Shown: positions 1-8,445 of the stretch, one piece after another
How positions within the stretch are numbered: position 1 is the first letter of the stretch
Layout: each line of letters begins with the position of its first letter
DNA from: Rhodoferax sp. OV413
Lineage (GTDB): Bacteria > Pseudomonadota > Gammaproteobacteria > Burkholderiales > Burkholderiaceae_C
Direction of reading: 5' to 3'
NCBI GenBank assembly: GCA_945861195.1
Contig: CAMATS010000008.1
Span: 1-19,001 of the forward strand
DNA: 19,001 nt
Notes under the pieces: model-generated
Databases searched by the model: none
What the model saw: the letters and a program-made list of their open reading frames with translations, nothing else
What the model was told of the DNA's origin: nothing
Position numbers and translations under genes: made by a program

Positions 1-803
1 ATAAAACGCTTGCCAGCTTCAGGCGACTTGGCCCCTGCCACCAAGCCGATATTGGCTGGCACGATGGCCGTCATGGAGGGGTAAATAAATTCCACCGGCA
101 TGCCTGAATTTTTGGCGGCCAGGCCAAAGAAATCAATCACCAAACCCAGGCCGAACTGGCCGCTTGCAACCCCATCGGGTACACCAAAAGAGCGCTCGGT
201 GATGGCCGCGCTGTTGCCCGAAATCTCCAGCAGTTGAGCCCAGCCCTTGTTCCAGCCCTCGCCCTGCAAAATCGTCTCCACCGTGAGGTGGGTGGTGCCC
301 GAGCGCGAGGGGCTGGAGATGGCCACATGGCTGAAATAGACTGGCTTGGCCAAATCTGCCCATTCTTTGGGCAAGGGCAGCTTGTTGGCAACCATGTAGC
401 GGGTGTTCCACATGATGCCGTAGCCCGCCAGCGCCTGCCCCTTGTACAGCCCTTCCGGATCGTTGATCGGATAGGCGCCCACCTTGGCAGGTATCGCCGG
501 GTTGCCAACATCGAGTTTTTGCAGCAATTTGGCGCTCGCCAGGACCTCGAATGCATCTGGTGCTGAGGCCCAAAACACCTCGGGGCGATTGCCCGGCGCT
601 TGCTCCCGGACATAGGCGATGCCCGCGGCCGTGTTTTTGTTCAAAATTTCCAGCTTGTCGCCGGGAAACCTGGCCTCGAAAGCCTTTTTATACGCAGTGG
701 TGATTTCCTTGGGAAAAGACGTCACAACAGTCACCGTGTCCGCCAGCAACATGGCGGGCAGCAAGAGGGGAGCGATCAGGGTAGCAAGCAGTCTGTAGCG
801 CAT
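1..803 (-). CDS. Periplasmic solute-binding protein of an ABC transporter, PgtC/AfuA-like (partial, C-terminus beyond window)
   Basis: The reading frame is open from an ATG at 803 to the window edge, giving about 267 residues with no stop, so the C-terminus is missing. The N-terminus MRYRLLATLIAPLLLPAMLLA is a typical Sec signal peptide, followed by mature sequence starting near DTVTVVTSFPKE. Later segments (SSPSRSGTTHLTVET, GWAQLLEISGNSA, ERSFGVPDGVASG) resemble the iron/phosphosugar-type family 1 binding proteins, and I recall very similar blocks in PgtC, the periplasmic component of the phosphoglycerate-sensing system of Salmonella. The protein should bind a small ligand in the periplasm, either to deliver it to an ABC permease or to signal to a membrane sensor. 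The ligand cannot be told from sequence. A purine-rich AAGGGG lies about 14 bases before the ATG, a slightly long ribosome-site spacing. It is divergent from recC; partner genes would lie to the left. Confidence 0.85.
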   Translation of the reverse strand, partial: MRYRLLATLIAPLLLPAMLLADTVTVVTSFPKEITTAYKKAFEARFPGDKLEILNKNTAAGIAYVREQAPGNRPEVFWASAPDAFEVLASAKLLQKLDVGNPAIPAKVGAYPINDPEGLYKGQALAGYGIMWNTRYMVANKLPLPKEWADLAKPVYFSHVAISSPSRSGTTHLTVETILQGEGWNKGWAQLLEISGNSAAITERSFGVPDGVASGQFGLGLVIDFFGLAAKNSGMPVEFIYPSMTAIVPANIGLVAGAKSPEAGKRF

Positions 804-931
804 ATTTAACACAGGTTCCCCTTGATTGGTTGTAGCTCAGCCAGTATGCCAGAGCGAACCGCCACAACACATGGGGCCATTCCTGTGGGCAGCAGCTGAA
901 AAAAGCCCATTGAAGCGGGTGTGTGCAGCCG

Positions 932-948
932 GGCTCACCTGGTGAGCC
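932..948. promoter_or_regulatory. Perfect 17-bp palindrome, possible operator
   Basis: The two 8-base arms GGCTCACC and GGTGAGCC flank a single T. With a one-base centre it cannot fold well as an RNA hairpin, so it looks more like a dimeric regulator site. It lies about 130 bases from both the binding-protein start at 803 and the recC start at 1084, so it could serve either promoter. No regulator is identified; chance occurrence is possible. Confidence 0.3.
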
Positions 949-966
949 TTTGAGCGAGCAGAATTT

Positions 967-1014
967 GCCACACTGCCACACTGCCACACTGCCACACCGC
1001 CACACCGCCACACC
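967..1014. repeat. 8-bp tandem repeat, six copies, upstream of recC
   Basis: Three copies of GCCACACT (967-990) are followed directly by three copies of GCCACACC (991-1014). The array is exact apart from the T-to-C change shared by the last three copies. The 8-base unit is not a multiple of three and the array lies in non-coding DNA, ending 69 bases before the recC start codon. A possible -10-like CACAAT lies at 1030-1035, so the array would cover the -35 region. Copy-number change by strand slippage could alter promoter spacing; this is inference. Confidence 0.85.
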
Positions 1015-1083
1015 GCCGCGCGGCAGCGTCACAATAGAACTGCCTTTGGCCCGGCCTGCACCCAAAGCCCAGCCCAACTGCCC

Positions 1084-4000
1084 ATGACCACCCCGCCCCA
1101 GCCCCCGCTCAAATCCGGCTTTCTCGCGTTTCACGGCAACCGGGCGGAAGATCTGGTGGAGGTGATGGCCAACTGGGTTCGACGCCATCCTGTGGGCCCC
1201 TTGCAAGAAGACGTCATCTTGGTGCAAAGCAATGGCATGGCCGAGTGGGTCAAAATGGAGATGGCACGCATCAGCGGTGTTTGCGCAGCAACCCGGGTCG
1301 AGCTGCCGGCGCGTTTTCTATGGCGCACCTACCGTCAGGTGCTGGGCCGCGCTGCAGTAGCGGCCGAGTCGCCACTCGACAAAATACCCATGGTCTGGCG
1401 CCTCATGCAGTTGCTGCCTGGCCTGCTCGGCCAAGCGGTGTTTGCCCCCGTGGCTGGTTTTTTGCGGGCCGATGAGCCTGACCGTCTGCTGCAACTCGCC
1501 AACCAGCTCGCCGATCTGTTTGACCAATACCAAAACTACCGCCCTGATTGGCTGGAAGCCTGGGCTGGGGGCCAAGACCAGCTGTTTGTGGTGGCTGGTG
1601 GCGTGCAAGCCCTGCCGCCAGAGCAGCAGTGGCAGGCGGCCCTGTGGCGCGCCCTACTGCAAGGCCTGAGCCCAGCTCAGCAGCAGGGCATACGCCCCAG
1701 ACTGCACCAGCAGGTACTGGCCCGCCTGGCCTCTGCGCAGCCGCCGGCAGAGGCGCTGGCACCGCGGGTGATTGCCTTTGGCATGAGCCAGGTCGCCTGG
1801 ACCACGCTTGAGTTATTGGCCGCCTTGGCACCGCACAGCCAGGTGGTTTTGGCCATTCCAAACCCCTGCCGCTTTTATTGGGGCGACATCATGGACGGGC
1901 GCGAGTTGCTGCATTCGCTGCGTCGCAGACAGGCGCTGCGTCCGGGCCGCGACCTCGCCACGCTGGCACTGGAAGACATGCACACCGAGGCCAACCCCCT
2001 GCTGGCGGCCTGGGGGCGCCAAGGGCGCGACTTCATCCGACAGCTCGATGTGTTCGACGATGCGCAGGCCAGCCGTCAAAGGTTTGGGATCGAGCGCATT
2101 GATCTGTTTGACGAGACTGAAGAAACTGCCCACACCCCGCTGCTCAAGCAGGTGCAAAACCGCATCCGTGACCTAGCCCCCCTGCCCGGGCCAGAGGCGC
2201 GCAGCGCTGCCGCGCCGGTGCCTGACAGCGACCGCTCCATGGTGTTTCACCTGGCCCACAGCCCCGTGCGCGAGCTTGAAATCCTGCACGACCAATTGCT
2301 GCAGCTGTTGGCCCAGGCCCCCTTGGGGCCCGGCGCGCCGGCGGCATTGAACCCGCGCGATGTCATCGTGATGGTGCCCGATATTGAGCCCATGGCGCCC
2401 GCTATCCGGGCTGTTTTTGGCCAATATAAACCCACCGACCCCCGCTTTATTCCTTTTGATATTGCGGACATGGGTGCGAAATCCAACAGCCCGCTGATCG
2501 CGGCCCTGCAATGGTTGCTGCGCTTGCCGCAACAACGTTGCCGCATGAGCGAGTTGCTTGAATTGCTGGAGGTGGCTGCGGTCGCCGCATGTTTTGGTAT
2601 TGAGCCGGCCAGCCTGCCCAAGCTCACCCGCTGGATGGCGGGTGCGGGTATTCGCTGGGGATTGAACCAAGGCCACCGCACTGACCTTGGCTTGCAGGCC
2701 TGCGGCGACCAAAACAGCGCCTGGTTTGGGCTGCAGCGCATGTTGCTGGGTTATGCCAGTGGTGCAGATGAGGTGGATCTCAGGGCGGCTGGCCTGCCGG
2801 CTATCGAGCCTTATGTTGAGGTCGGCGGTCTTGAAGCTGAGCTGGCCGGCGCCCTGGCGCACTTGCTGCAAGCGCTGGCGAACTGGGTCTTGGCAGCGGC
2901 TGTTCCAGCTGCCCCCGCTGTTTGGGCAGCACGCGGCCGCGCCCTGCTGTCTGAGCTGTTCAAGGCCGAATCTCAGGCTGACAAACAAGCACTGCAAGCC
3001 CTGGAAGACGCTCTGGCCACCTGGCAACTGGCCTGTGAGCAGGCCAGTTTTAGCCAAGACCTGAGCCTTGAAGTGGCCCGCAGCGCCTGGCTCGATGCCC
3101 TTGAGCTGCCTGGCCTCAACCAACGCTTCAAGGCCGGCGGCGTGACTTTTTGCACCCTCATGCCCATGCGCGCCATACCGTTTGAGGTGGTTTGCCTGCT
3201 GGGCATGAACGACGGTGACTACCCCCGGCGCAGCCAGCGCACGGACTTTGACCTCATGGGCCTGCCCGGCATGGCCCGTCCCGGTGACCGCTCGCGCCGC
3301 GAAGACGACCGCCAACTCATGCTCGAGGCGCTGCTGTCCGCACGCCGGCTGTTGTACCTGAGCTGGTGCGGGCGCAGTGTGCGCGACAACAGCTTGCAGG
3401 CGCCCTCGGTGCTGGTGTCCCAATTGATGGATTACCTCAGCGCCGGCTGGGGCCCGGCGCTGGTCGAGCAGCGCACCACCCATCACCCGCTGCAAGCCTT
3501 TAGCCGCCGCTACTTTGAGTTGGGAACACCCCTGATCACCTATGCCAGGGAGTGGCGTGCAGCGCATCAGCAGCCGGCAGCGTCTGCGGCAGAGGCTTTG
3601 GCGCGGCATCCGCCCCTGCCACCTTTTGTGCCAGACCCCGGTGTGCCGCTGACCCTGGCGCAGCTCAGTCATTTTTTGCGCCAGCCGGTTAAGGCTTTTT
3701 TCCGGCACAGGCTGCGGGTGGTCTTTGACGAGCAGACATCCGGGGTCGATGACGACGAGTGCTTTGAGGTTGACCGCCTGCAAGACTATGGGTTGGTGCG
3801 CGAGCTGCTGGCCAAAGCCACAGCCCAGCCCGGTCAGGATGCCAGACAGTCCCGGGTGGCGCGGGCGCTGAGCCGGGTGCGGCTGGCTGGCGAACTGCCC
3901 ATGGCCGCCCTGGGTGGCAACAAACAGCAGGCGCTGCAAGCGCTTGTGCACACCATGCTGCAAGCCTGGCACGCAGCCCAAGACCGCTTTGGCTTGGCCG

Positions 4001-4650
4001 CTCCGCGGGTTTCGATTCGGTTGCAGGTGGACGGTGTTTTGCTGCAAGACTGGGTTGACCACCTGTTGCAGGCCAAGCCCTCGGCACAGGCGCAGCAGCC
4101 AGCCGATTTGCCTGTGGCCACACACGCCTGGCTGGAGCTCGAGCCCGGCCGGCTACTCACGAATACAAAAAAGCCCTCGGCACGACCTGAAAAGCTGTTG
4201 GCCCACTGGGTGCGCAGCCTGGCTATTGCTGCCAGCGGACGGCTGGCCCAGGGCGTGGTGGTGGGCCGCGATGGTGTGCTGGAGATTGCACCCATGGAGC
4301 AAGACCAGGCTCAGGCCACGCTGAGCATGCTGCTGCGGGTGTGGCTGGATGGCATGCAAGCGCCGCTGCCGCTGCCGCCCAAGACAGCGCTCGCATGGGT
4401 GGCCGGCAAAGACGCTGCCGGGCAATACCAGGGCTCGCCCGATTCGCCCCAGCAGATTGCGGATGTCTCAGAGGCATGCCTGGCCCGGGTGTTCCCTGAT
4501 TTTGAGGCACTTTGCGCCGATGGCCGCTTTGCAATATTGGCCGAGCAGGTGTATGCCCCGCTGCTGACCTGGGCCAAGCAGCATGTCAGCGCATACCGCC
4601 ATGCTGGTGAGCCGGCCCCCGACACTGCTGATGATCTGGGCGACGCGTAG
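1084..4650 (+). CDS. recC: RecBCD enzyme subunit RecC
   Basis: RecC is the non-catalytic scaffold of the RecBCD helicase-nuclease; in the E. coli enzyme it holds the DNA fork, splits the strands and recognises Chi. It is descended from an inactive SF1 helicase with a dead nuclease-like domain. The 1188-residue product is slightly longer than the roughly 1120 residues of E. coli RecC. Family signatures are clear: VQSNGMAEWVK near residues 47-57, CTLMPMRAIPFEVVCLLGMN starting at residue 690 and continuing into DGDYPR, then SRREDDRQLMLEALLSA and GRSVRDNSLQAPSVLV. The C-terminal part contains PLTLAQLSHFLRQPVKAFFRHRL, typical of the RecC nuclease-like region. The ATG at 1084 has no obvious Shine-Dalgarno sequence but gives the expected N-terminus (SGFLAFHGNRAEDL). 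It is first of three co-directional genes, with recB starting 36 bases after its stop. No pitrilysin gene separates recC from recB, unlike in E. coli. Confidence 0.96.
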   Translation: MTTPPQPPLKSGFLAFHGNRAEDLVEVMANWVRRHPVGPLQEDVILVQSNGMAEWVKMEMARISGVCAATRVELPARFLWRTYRQVLGRAAVAAESPLDKIPMVWRLMQLLPGLLGQAVFAPVAGFLRADEPDRLLQLANQLADLFDQYQNYRPDWLEAWAGGQDQLFVVAGGVQALPPEQQWQAALWRALLQGLSPAQQQGIRPRLHQQVLARLASAQPPAEALAPRVIAFGMSQVAWTTLELLAALAPHSQVVLAIPNPCRFYWGDIMDGRELLHSLRRRQALRPGRDLATLALEDMHTEANPLLAAWGRQGRDFIRQLDVFDDAQASRQRFGIERIDLFDETEETAHTPLLKQVQNRIRDLAPLPGPEARSAAAPVPDSDRSMVFHLAHSPVRELEILHDQLLQLLAQAPLGPGAPAALNPRDVIVMVPDIEPMAPAIRAVFGQYKPTDPRFIPFDIADMGAKSNSPLIAALQWLLRLPQQRCRMSELLELLEVAAVAACFGIEPASLPKLTRWMAGAGIRWGLNQGHRTDLGLQACGDQNSAWFGLQRMLLGYASGADEVDLRAAGLPAIEPYVEVGGLEAELAGALAHLLQALANWVLAAAVPAAPAVWAARGRALLSELFKAESQADKQALQALEDALATWQLACEQASFSQDLSLEVARSAWLDALELPGLNQRFKAGGVTFCTLMPMRAIPFEVVCLLGMNDGDYPRRSQRTDFDLMGLPGMARPGDRSRREDDRQLMLEALLSARRLLYLSWCGRSVRDNSLQAPSVLVSQLMDYLSAGWGPALVEQRTTHHPLQAFSRRYFELGTPLITYAREWRAAHQQPAASAAEALARHPPLPPFVPDPGVPLTLAQLSHFLRQPVKAFFRHRLRVVFDEQTSGVDDDECFEVDRLQDYGLVRELLAKATAQPGQDARQSRVARALSRVRLAGELPMAALGGNKQQALQALVHTMLQAWHAAQDRFGLAAPRVSIRLQVDGVLLQDWVDHLLQAKPSAQAQQPADLPVATHAWLELEPGRLLTNTKKPSARPEKLLAHWVRSLAIAASGRLAQGVVVGRDGVLEIAPMEQDQAQATLSMLLRVWLDGMQAPLPLPPKTALAWVAGKDAAGQYQGSPDSPQQIADVSEACLARVFPDFEALCADGRFAILAEQVYAPLLTWAKQHVSAYRHAGEPAPDTADDLGDA

Positions 4651-4686
4651 TCCCACCCGTCGCAACCGCAACAAAACCGCCCCGCC

Positions 4687-7600
4687 ATGACCAACCAGCT
4701 AACCGAGACGATCGCTGCATCTGCTGCTGGCGGGCCCGCAGCCCAGGGCGCCAAGCAGGTGTTGGACCCCCTGTTGTTTGAGCTCTGGGGCAGCCGCCTG
4801 ATCGAGGCAAGCGCTGGCACGGGCAAGACCTGGACCATCGCTGCGCTGTATGTGCGCCTGGTGCTGGGGCATGGGGGAGCCCAGGGCTTTCCCCGCCCCT
4901 TGTTGCCAGCCGATATTTTGGTGATGACTTTCACCCGGGCGGCAACCCGCGAGCTCTCCGACCGGATTCGACAACGCCTGCTGAATGCTGCGCAATGTTT
5001 TCGTGGCGAGCAAGCGGTGGCCTCTGGCGACCGGTTCATGGCCGATTTGATGGCCAGCTACGGCAACCCAGCCGCGCGCAGGCAAGCAGCCTTGGCGCTG
5101 GCCTTGGCGGCGCAGAGCATGGACGCTGCAGCGGTGCACACGATTGACGCCTGGTGCCAGCGCATGCTCAGGGAGCATGCTTTTGACAGCGGCAGCCTGT
5201 TCGACGAAGCCCTGGTGGCCGACGAACAGGCCATGCGGATCGAGGCGGCGCAAGACTACTGGCGCCAACAGTGCTACCCGCTGGCACCTGAAGCGCTGGC
5301 GCTGGCGCTGAGCGTCTGGAGCAATCCAGACAAGCTCTTGTCTGACCTGCAGGGCCTGTTCTTGCAAGACCTGCCGGCCGAAGCCGGCCAGGGTACGCTG
5401 GGCGAGGTACTGCTGCAGGCCAGCCAGGCACGCCACCAGGCCCTGGGCCAGCTCAAAGCCGGCTGGGCCGAGCGCGCACAAACCATGCGGGATTGGCTGG
5501 ATGCGCAAATTGCCGACCATAAGAAAAATTGGAACGGCAAACGTCTCCGGCCGGGCTTCTACATCACCTGGCTTGATGCCCTCAAGGCCTGGGCCCAGGG
5601 CACCAGCGCCAGTGACAAACCCCAACTCGGCACAGGCTGGCAGCGGCTCACGCCCGAGGGCCTGCAGGCAGCACGCACGGCTGCTGCCCCGGCGCTGGAT
5701 CTGCCGCCTGAGTTCGCCGCCTTAGCCGGTTTGCAGATCACGATCGACGCCCTGCCGAAGCTGGCGGTAGCCTCCCGGCTGCATGCGGCAGCGGGGGTTG
5801 CTCAAAGGCTGTTGCTGCTCAAGCGGCAGAGTGGCAGCTTTGGCTTTTCGGACATGCTGCGCCGGCTGCACACGGCCCTGCGCGGCCCCAACGGGCAGAG
5901 CCTGCGGGCCCGCATCCTGGCGCAGCATCCGGTGGCCCTGATCGACGAGTTTCAGGACACCTCGCCCCTGCAGTACCAAATCTTTGACAGCATCTACCAA
6001 ACCCAGGCCAACCACCGCCACAGCGCACTGCTGTTGATTGGTGACCCCAAGCAGTCCATTTATGGTTTCCGCGGGGCCGACATTCAAAGCTATCTGCAGG
6101 CTCGCCAGGCCACGACCGGGCGGCATTATGTTTTAGAGACCAATTTCCGTTCGACCGGACCGCTGGTCGAGGTGGTCAACCATTGGTTTGAGCAGGCCGA
6201 GGCCGCGCGCACTGCCGGTGCTTTCATGTACCGCCAAGGGCCGCACAATGGGCTGCCCTTTGTCAGCGTCAAGGCGGGCGGCCGCAAGGAGACTTTGCGC
6301 ACAGCGCAGGGGCCCATGCCGGCCCTGAGTCTGGTGCACGACCTGCAACTGCTCGGTGGGCGCGAGATGCGAGCGGTTTTTGCGGCCCGCTGCGCCGAGC
6401 AAATCGTGACCTGGCTGAACGACCCGCAGGCCGGCTTTTACGGCGGCAATGAAGAGGCCGGGGGCTTTCAAGCCCTGCGCCCGGCCGACATTGCGGTGCT
6501 GGTGCGCACGGGCAAGGAGGCCGCGGCAGTGCGCCGCGCGCTTGACAGCCGCGGCCTGGCCTCGGTCTATTTGTCAGACAAAGACTCGGTCTTTGACAGC
6601 GCAGAGGCCCAGGATTTGGTGCACTGGTTGCGGGCGGTGGCCTCGCCCCAAGACCTGCGCCTGGTGCGTGCCGCCCTGGCCACCCGCACCATTGGCCTGA
6701 GCCTGGACGAGCTGGGCTGGCTGGCCGAGCATGAGGAAGCGCTTGATGCGCGCTGCGATCAACTGCGCCAACTGCGCTCGGTCTGGCAGACTCAAGGGGT
6801 ACTGGCCATGCTGCGCCAAACCCTGCACCAGCTCTCACTCCCCCTGCACTGGTTGGCCCAGACGGGTGGCGAGCGCAAACTAACTAATTTTTTACACTTG
6901 GCGGAATTGATGCAAACCGCCAGCGTTGGGCTGGACGGCGAGGCCGCGCTGATTCGCTGGCTGCTGGCTGAAACAGGGCAGGAGGGCCGCCAGAATGACG
7001 AGCAGGTGCTGCGCCTGGAGAGCGATGCCGATTTGGTGAAGGTGGTCACCATCCACAAAAGCAAGGGCCTGGAGTACCCGCTGGTCTGTCTGCCCTATGC
7101 GGCAAGTTTTCGGCAAAAAAATAAAAAGTCAACCAACTTTGTCACTTTGACTGATGAAACAGGCGGGCGCCAACTGCTGCTAGACATTGACGCCCAGGCC
7201 CTGGCCCGGGCTGACCAAGACCGTCTGCGCGAAGACCTGCGCCTGCTGTATGTGGCCCTAACCCGAGCCCGCCATGCGCTGTGGCTGGGTTTTTCGACCC
7301 TGAAGATTGGCAACAAATTGGAATGCATGACGCATCTGAGCGCGCTTGGCTACTTGCTGGGCGGCGCCGAGCCCAGGGCCGCCCAGGACTGGCTGATGCC
7401 ATTGAGCCACTTGGCCCAAAGTAGCCCTGGCATGGTGTTGCAGGCCCTGGAGCAAGCCAGCGCCTGCACCCCCCTGATACAGCCCCAAGAGCCAGCTGAA
7501 CTGCCCGCGCCTGCGGCCTACAGCGCCAAGTTTGAACGCGACTGGGCCATCGGCAGCTTCTCGCGCATGGCCCGGGATTTGACGCCGGTCATGGCGGGCT

Positions 7601-8445
7601 CTGAGCTCTCGCCGCTGCGCAAGGCCAGGCCGGCTGACGACGAAGACAGTCCGCAGCCTGTCCCAGCGCAGACCGATGCTGGCCCCGACCTGGTATCAGG
7701 ACCGGGCGGCGCTGGTGCGATGCCCTGGCACACCTTTACCCGCGGTGCCGAGGCCGGTAATTTTTTACACGCGCAACTGCAGTGGCTGGCGGGCGAGGAG
7801 TTTGCGCTGCCCCAGCGCCCTGCGCTGGCCGAGCGCTTGCGCCGCAATTGCCAGCGCAGCGGGCGTACGGCCCAGGCAGACGGCCTGCTTGTCTGGCTGA
7901 CCGAGGTGGTGCAAACCGTCTTGCCCGGCCCTGAGGTGGCTTTGTCGGGCCTGCGCCATGCCCTGCCTGAAATGGAATTTTGGTTGCCCACCCGCGCCAT
8001 GCCCAATCGTGAGGTTGACGCCCATTGCCAAGCCCACCTGCTGCCCGGCCTGCCGCGCCCTGGCCTGGCGCAGCGGCAGTTGCAAGGCATGCTGATGGGT
8101 TTTGCTGATCTGGTGTTTGAGCATGGGGGCAGGTATTGGGTGCTGGATTACAAATCCAACCACTTGGGCGGCGATGACTCGGCCTACAGCACCCAGGCTC
8201 TAGCGCGAGCCATGGCAGAGCACCGCTACGATGTGCAGGCCGCCCTCTACATGCTGGCGCTGCACCGCCTGCTCAAGCTTCGGCTGGGCCAGAGCTACCG
8301 TGCCGAACAGCATTTGGGTGGCGCGGTGTACCTGTTTTTGCGCGGCATCAAAGGGCCGCAACGGGGTGTTTGCCTGTTGCCTGCCTGCCTGCCACTGCTC
8401 GAGGCCTTGGAGGCCATGCTGTTTGAAGAGGTCGCGCCAATATGA
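4687..8445 (+). CDS. recB: RecBCD enzyme subunit RecB (3'-5' helicase and nuclease)
   Basis: RecB is the 3'-5' SF1A motor and the only nuclease of RecBCD, and loads RecA in E. coli. The 1252-residue product (E. coli about 1180) has all helicase motifs: Walker A ASAGTGKTWT with K47, LVMTFTRAATREL, DEFQDTSPLQ with D420/E421, IGDPKQSIYGFRGAD, LETNFRS, motif V VTIHKSKGLEY (787-797) and motif VI LLYVALTRAR (ending near 862). After a variable acidic, proline-rich linker (about residues 975-1010) comes the nuclease domain with its four key residues: GNFLH (H1028), GFADLVF (D1141) and LDYKSN (D1154, K1156). They correspond to H956, D1067, D1080 and K1082 of E. coli RecB, so nuclease activity is expected. 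The stop overlaps the recD start (ATGA), implying translational coupling. An A7 run at 7115-7121 is a possible frameshift site (see findings). Confidence 0.97.
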   Translation: MTNQLTETIAASAAGGPAAQGAKQVLDPLLFELWGSRLIEASAGTGKTWTIAALYVRLVLGHGGAQGFPRPLLPADILVMTFTRAATRELSDRIRQRLLNAAQCFRGEQAVASGDRFMADLMASYGNPAARRQAALALALAAQSMDAAAVHTIDAWCQRMLREHAFDSGSLFDEALVADEQAMRIEAAQDYWRQQCYPLAPEALALALSVWSNPDKLLSDLQGLFLQDLPAEAGQGTLGEVLLQASQARHQALGQLKAGWAERAQTMRDWLDAQIADHKKNWNGKRLRPGFYITWLDALKAWAQGTSASDKPQLGTGWQRLTPEGLQAARTAAAPALDLPPEFAALAGLQITIDALPKLAVASRLHAAAGVAQRLLLLKRQSGSFGFSDMLRRLHTALRGPNGQSLRARILAQHPVALIDEFQDTSPLQYQIFDSIYQTQANHRHSALLLIGDPKQSIYGFRGADIQSYLQARQATTGRHYVLETNFRSTGPLVEVVNHWFEQAEAARTAGAFMYRQGPHNGLPFVSVKAGGRKETLRTAQGPMPALSLVHDLQLLGGREMRAVFAARCAEQIVTWLNDPQAGFYGGNEEAGGFQALRPADIAVLVRTGKEAAAVRRALDSRGLASVYLSDKDSVFDSAEAQDLVHWLRAVASPQDLRLVRAALATRTIGLSLDELGWLAEHEEALDARCDQLRQLRSVWQTQGVLAMLRQTLHQLSLPLHWLAQTGGERKLTNFLHLAELMQTASVGLDGEAALIRWLLAETGQEGRQNDEQVLRLESDADLVKVVTIHKSKGLEYPLVCLPYAASFRQKNKKSTNFVTLTDETGGRQLLLDIDAQALARADQDRLREDLRLLYVALTRARHALWLGFSTLKIGNKLECMTHLSALGYLLGGAEPRAAQDWLMPLSHLAQSSPGMVLQALEQASACTPLIQPQEPAELPAPAAYSAKFERDWAIGSFSRMARDLTPVMAGSELSPLRKARPADDEDSPQPVPAQTDAGPDLVSGPGGAGAMPWHTFTRGAEAGNFLHAQLQWLAGEEFALPQRPALAERLRRNCQRSGRTAQADGLLVWLTEVVQTVLPGPEVALSGLRHALPEMEFWLPTRAMPNREVDAHCQAHLLPGLPRPGLAQRQLQGMLMGFADLVFEHGGRYWVLDYKSNHLGGDDSAYSTQALARAMAEHRYDVQAALYMLALHRLLKLRLGQSYRAEQHLGGAVYLFLRGIKGPQRGVCLLPACLPLLEALEAMLFEEVAPI
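7115..7152 (+). other. Candidate -1 frameshift site inside recB (A_AAA_AAT plus weak stem)
   Basis: Codons 810-812 read CAA AAA AAT, so the in-frame heptamer A_AAA_AAT fits the X_XXY_YYZ slippery pattern. A -1 slip would make the next codon TAA at 7122-7124, ending the protein at about 812 residues, after motif V but before motif VI and the nuclease domain. Four bases on, AGTCAA (7127-7132) can pair with TTGACT (7147-7152) to give a six-pair stem with a 14-base loop. The stem is weak, and the run may simply encode Gln-Lys-Asn-Lys-Lys. Function is unproven. Confidence 0.25.

Noticed and set aside
133..613. Open frames of about 146 and 158 codons at the left edge
   Set aside because: They are out-of-frame readings of the solute-binding protein gene, whose real frame is open to the window edge.
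840..870. Sigma-54-like TGGCAT element upstream of the binding-protein gene (minus strand)
   Set aside because: The matching -12 GC is absent at the required spacing.
688..1227. Minus-strand open frame spanning the intergenic repeat
   Set aside because: It overlaps the signal-peptide end of the binding protein and the start of recC, and its middle merely translates the 8-bp repeat.
1594..1601. GCTGGTGG, the E. coli Chi octamer, in recC (also at 15778-15785)
   Set aside because: Chi differs between lineages, and this GC-rich word is expected by chance in a window of this length and composition.
2173..4125. A 650-codon open frame antisense to recC
   Set aside because: It lies wholly within recC, has no recognisable domain or start signals, and its Gln/His/Arg-rich composition is what GC-rich third positions produce on the opposite strand.
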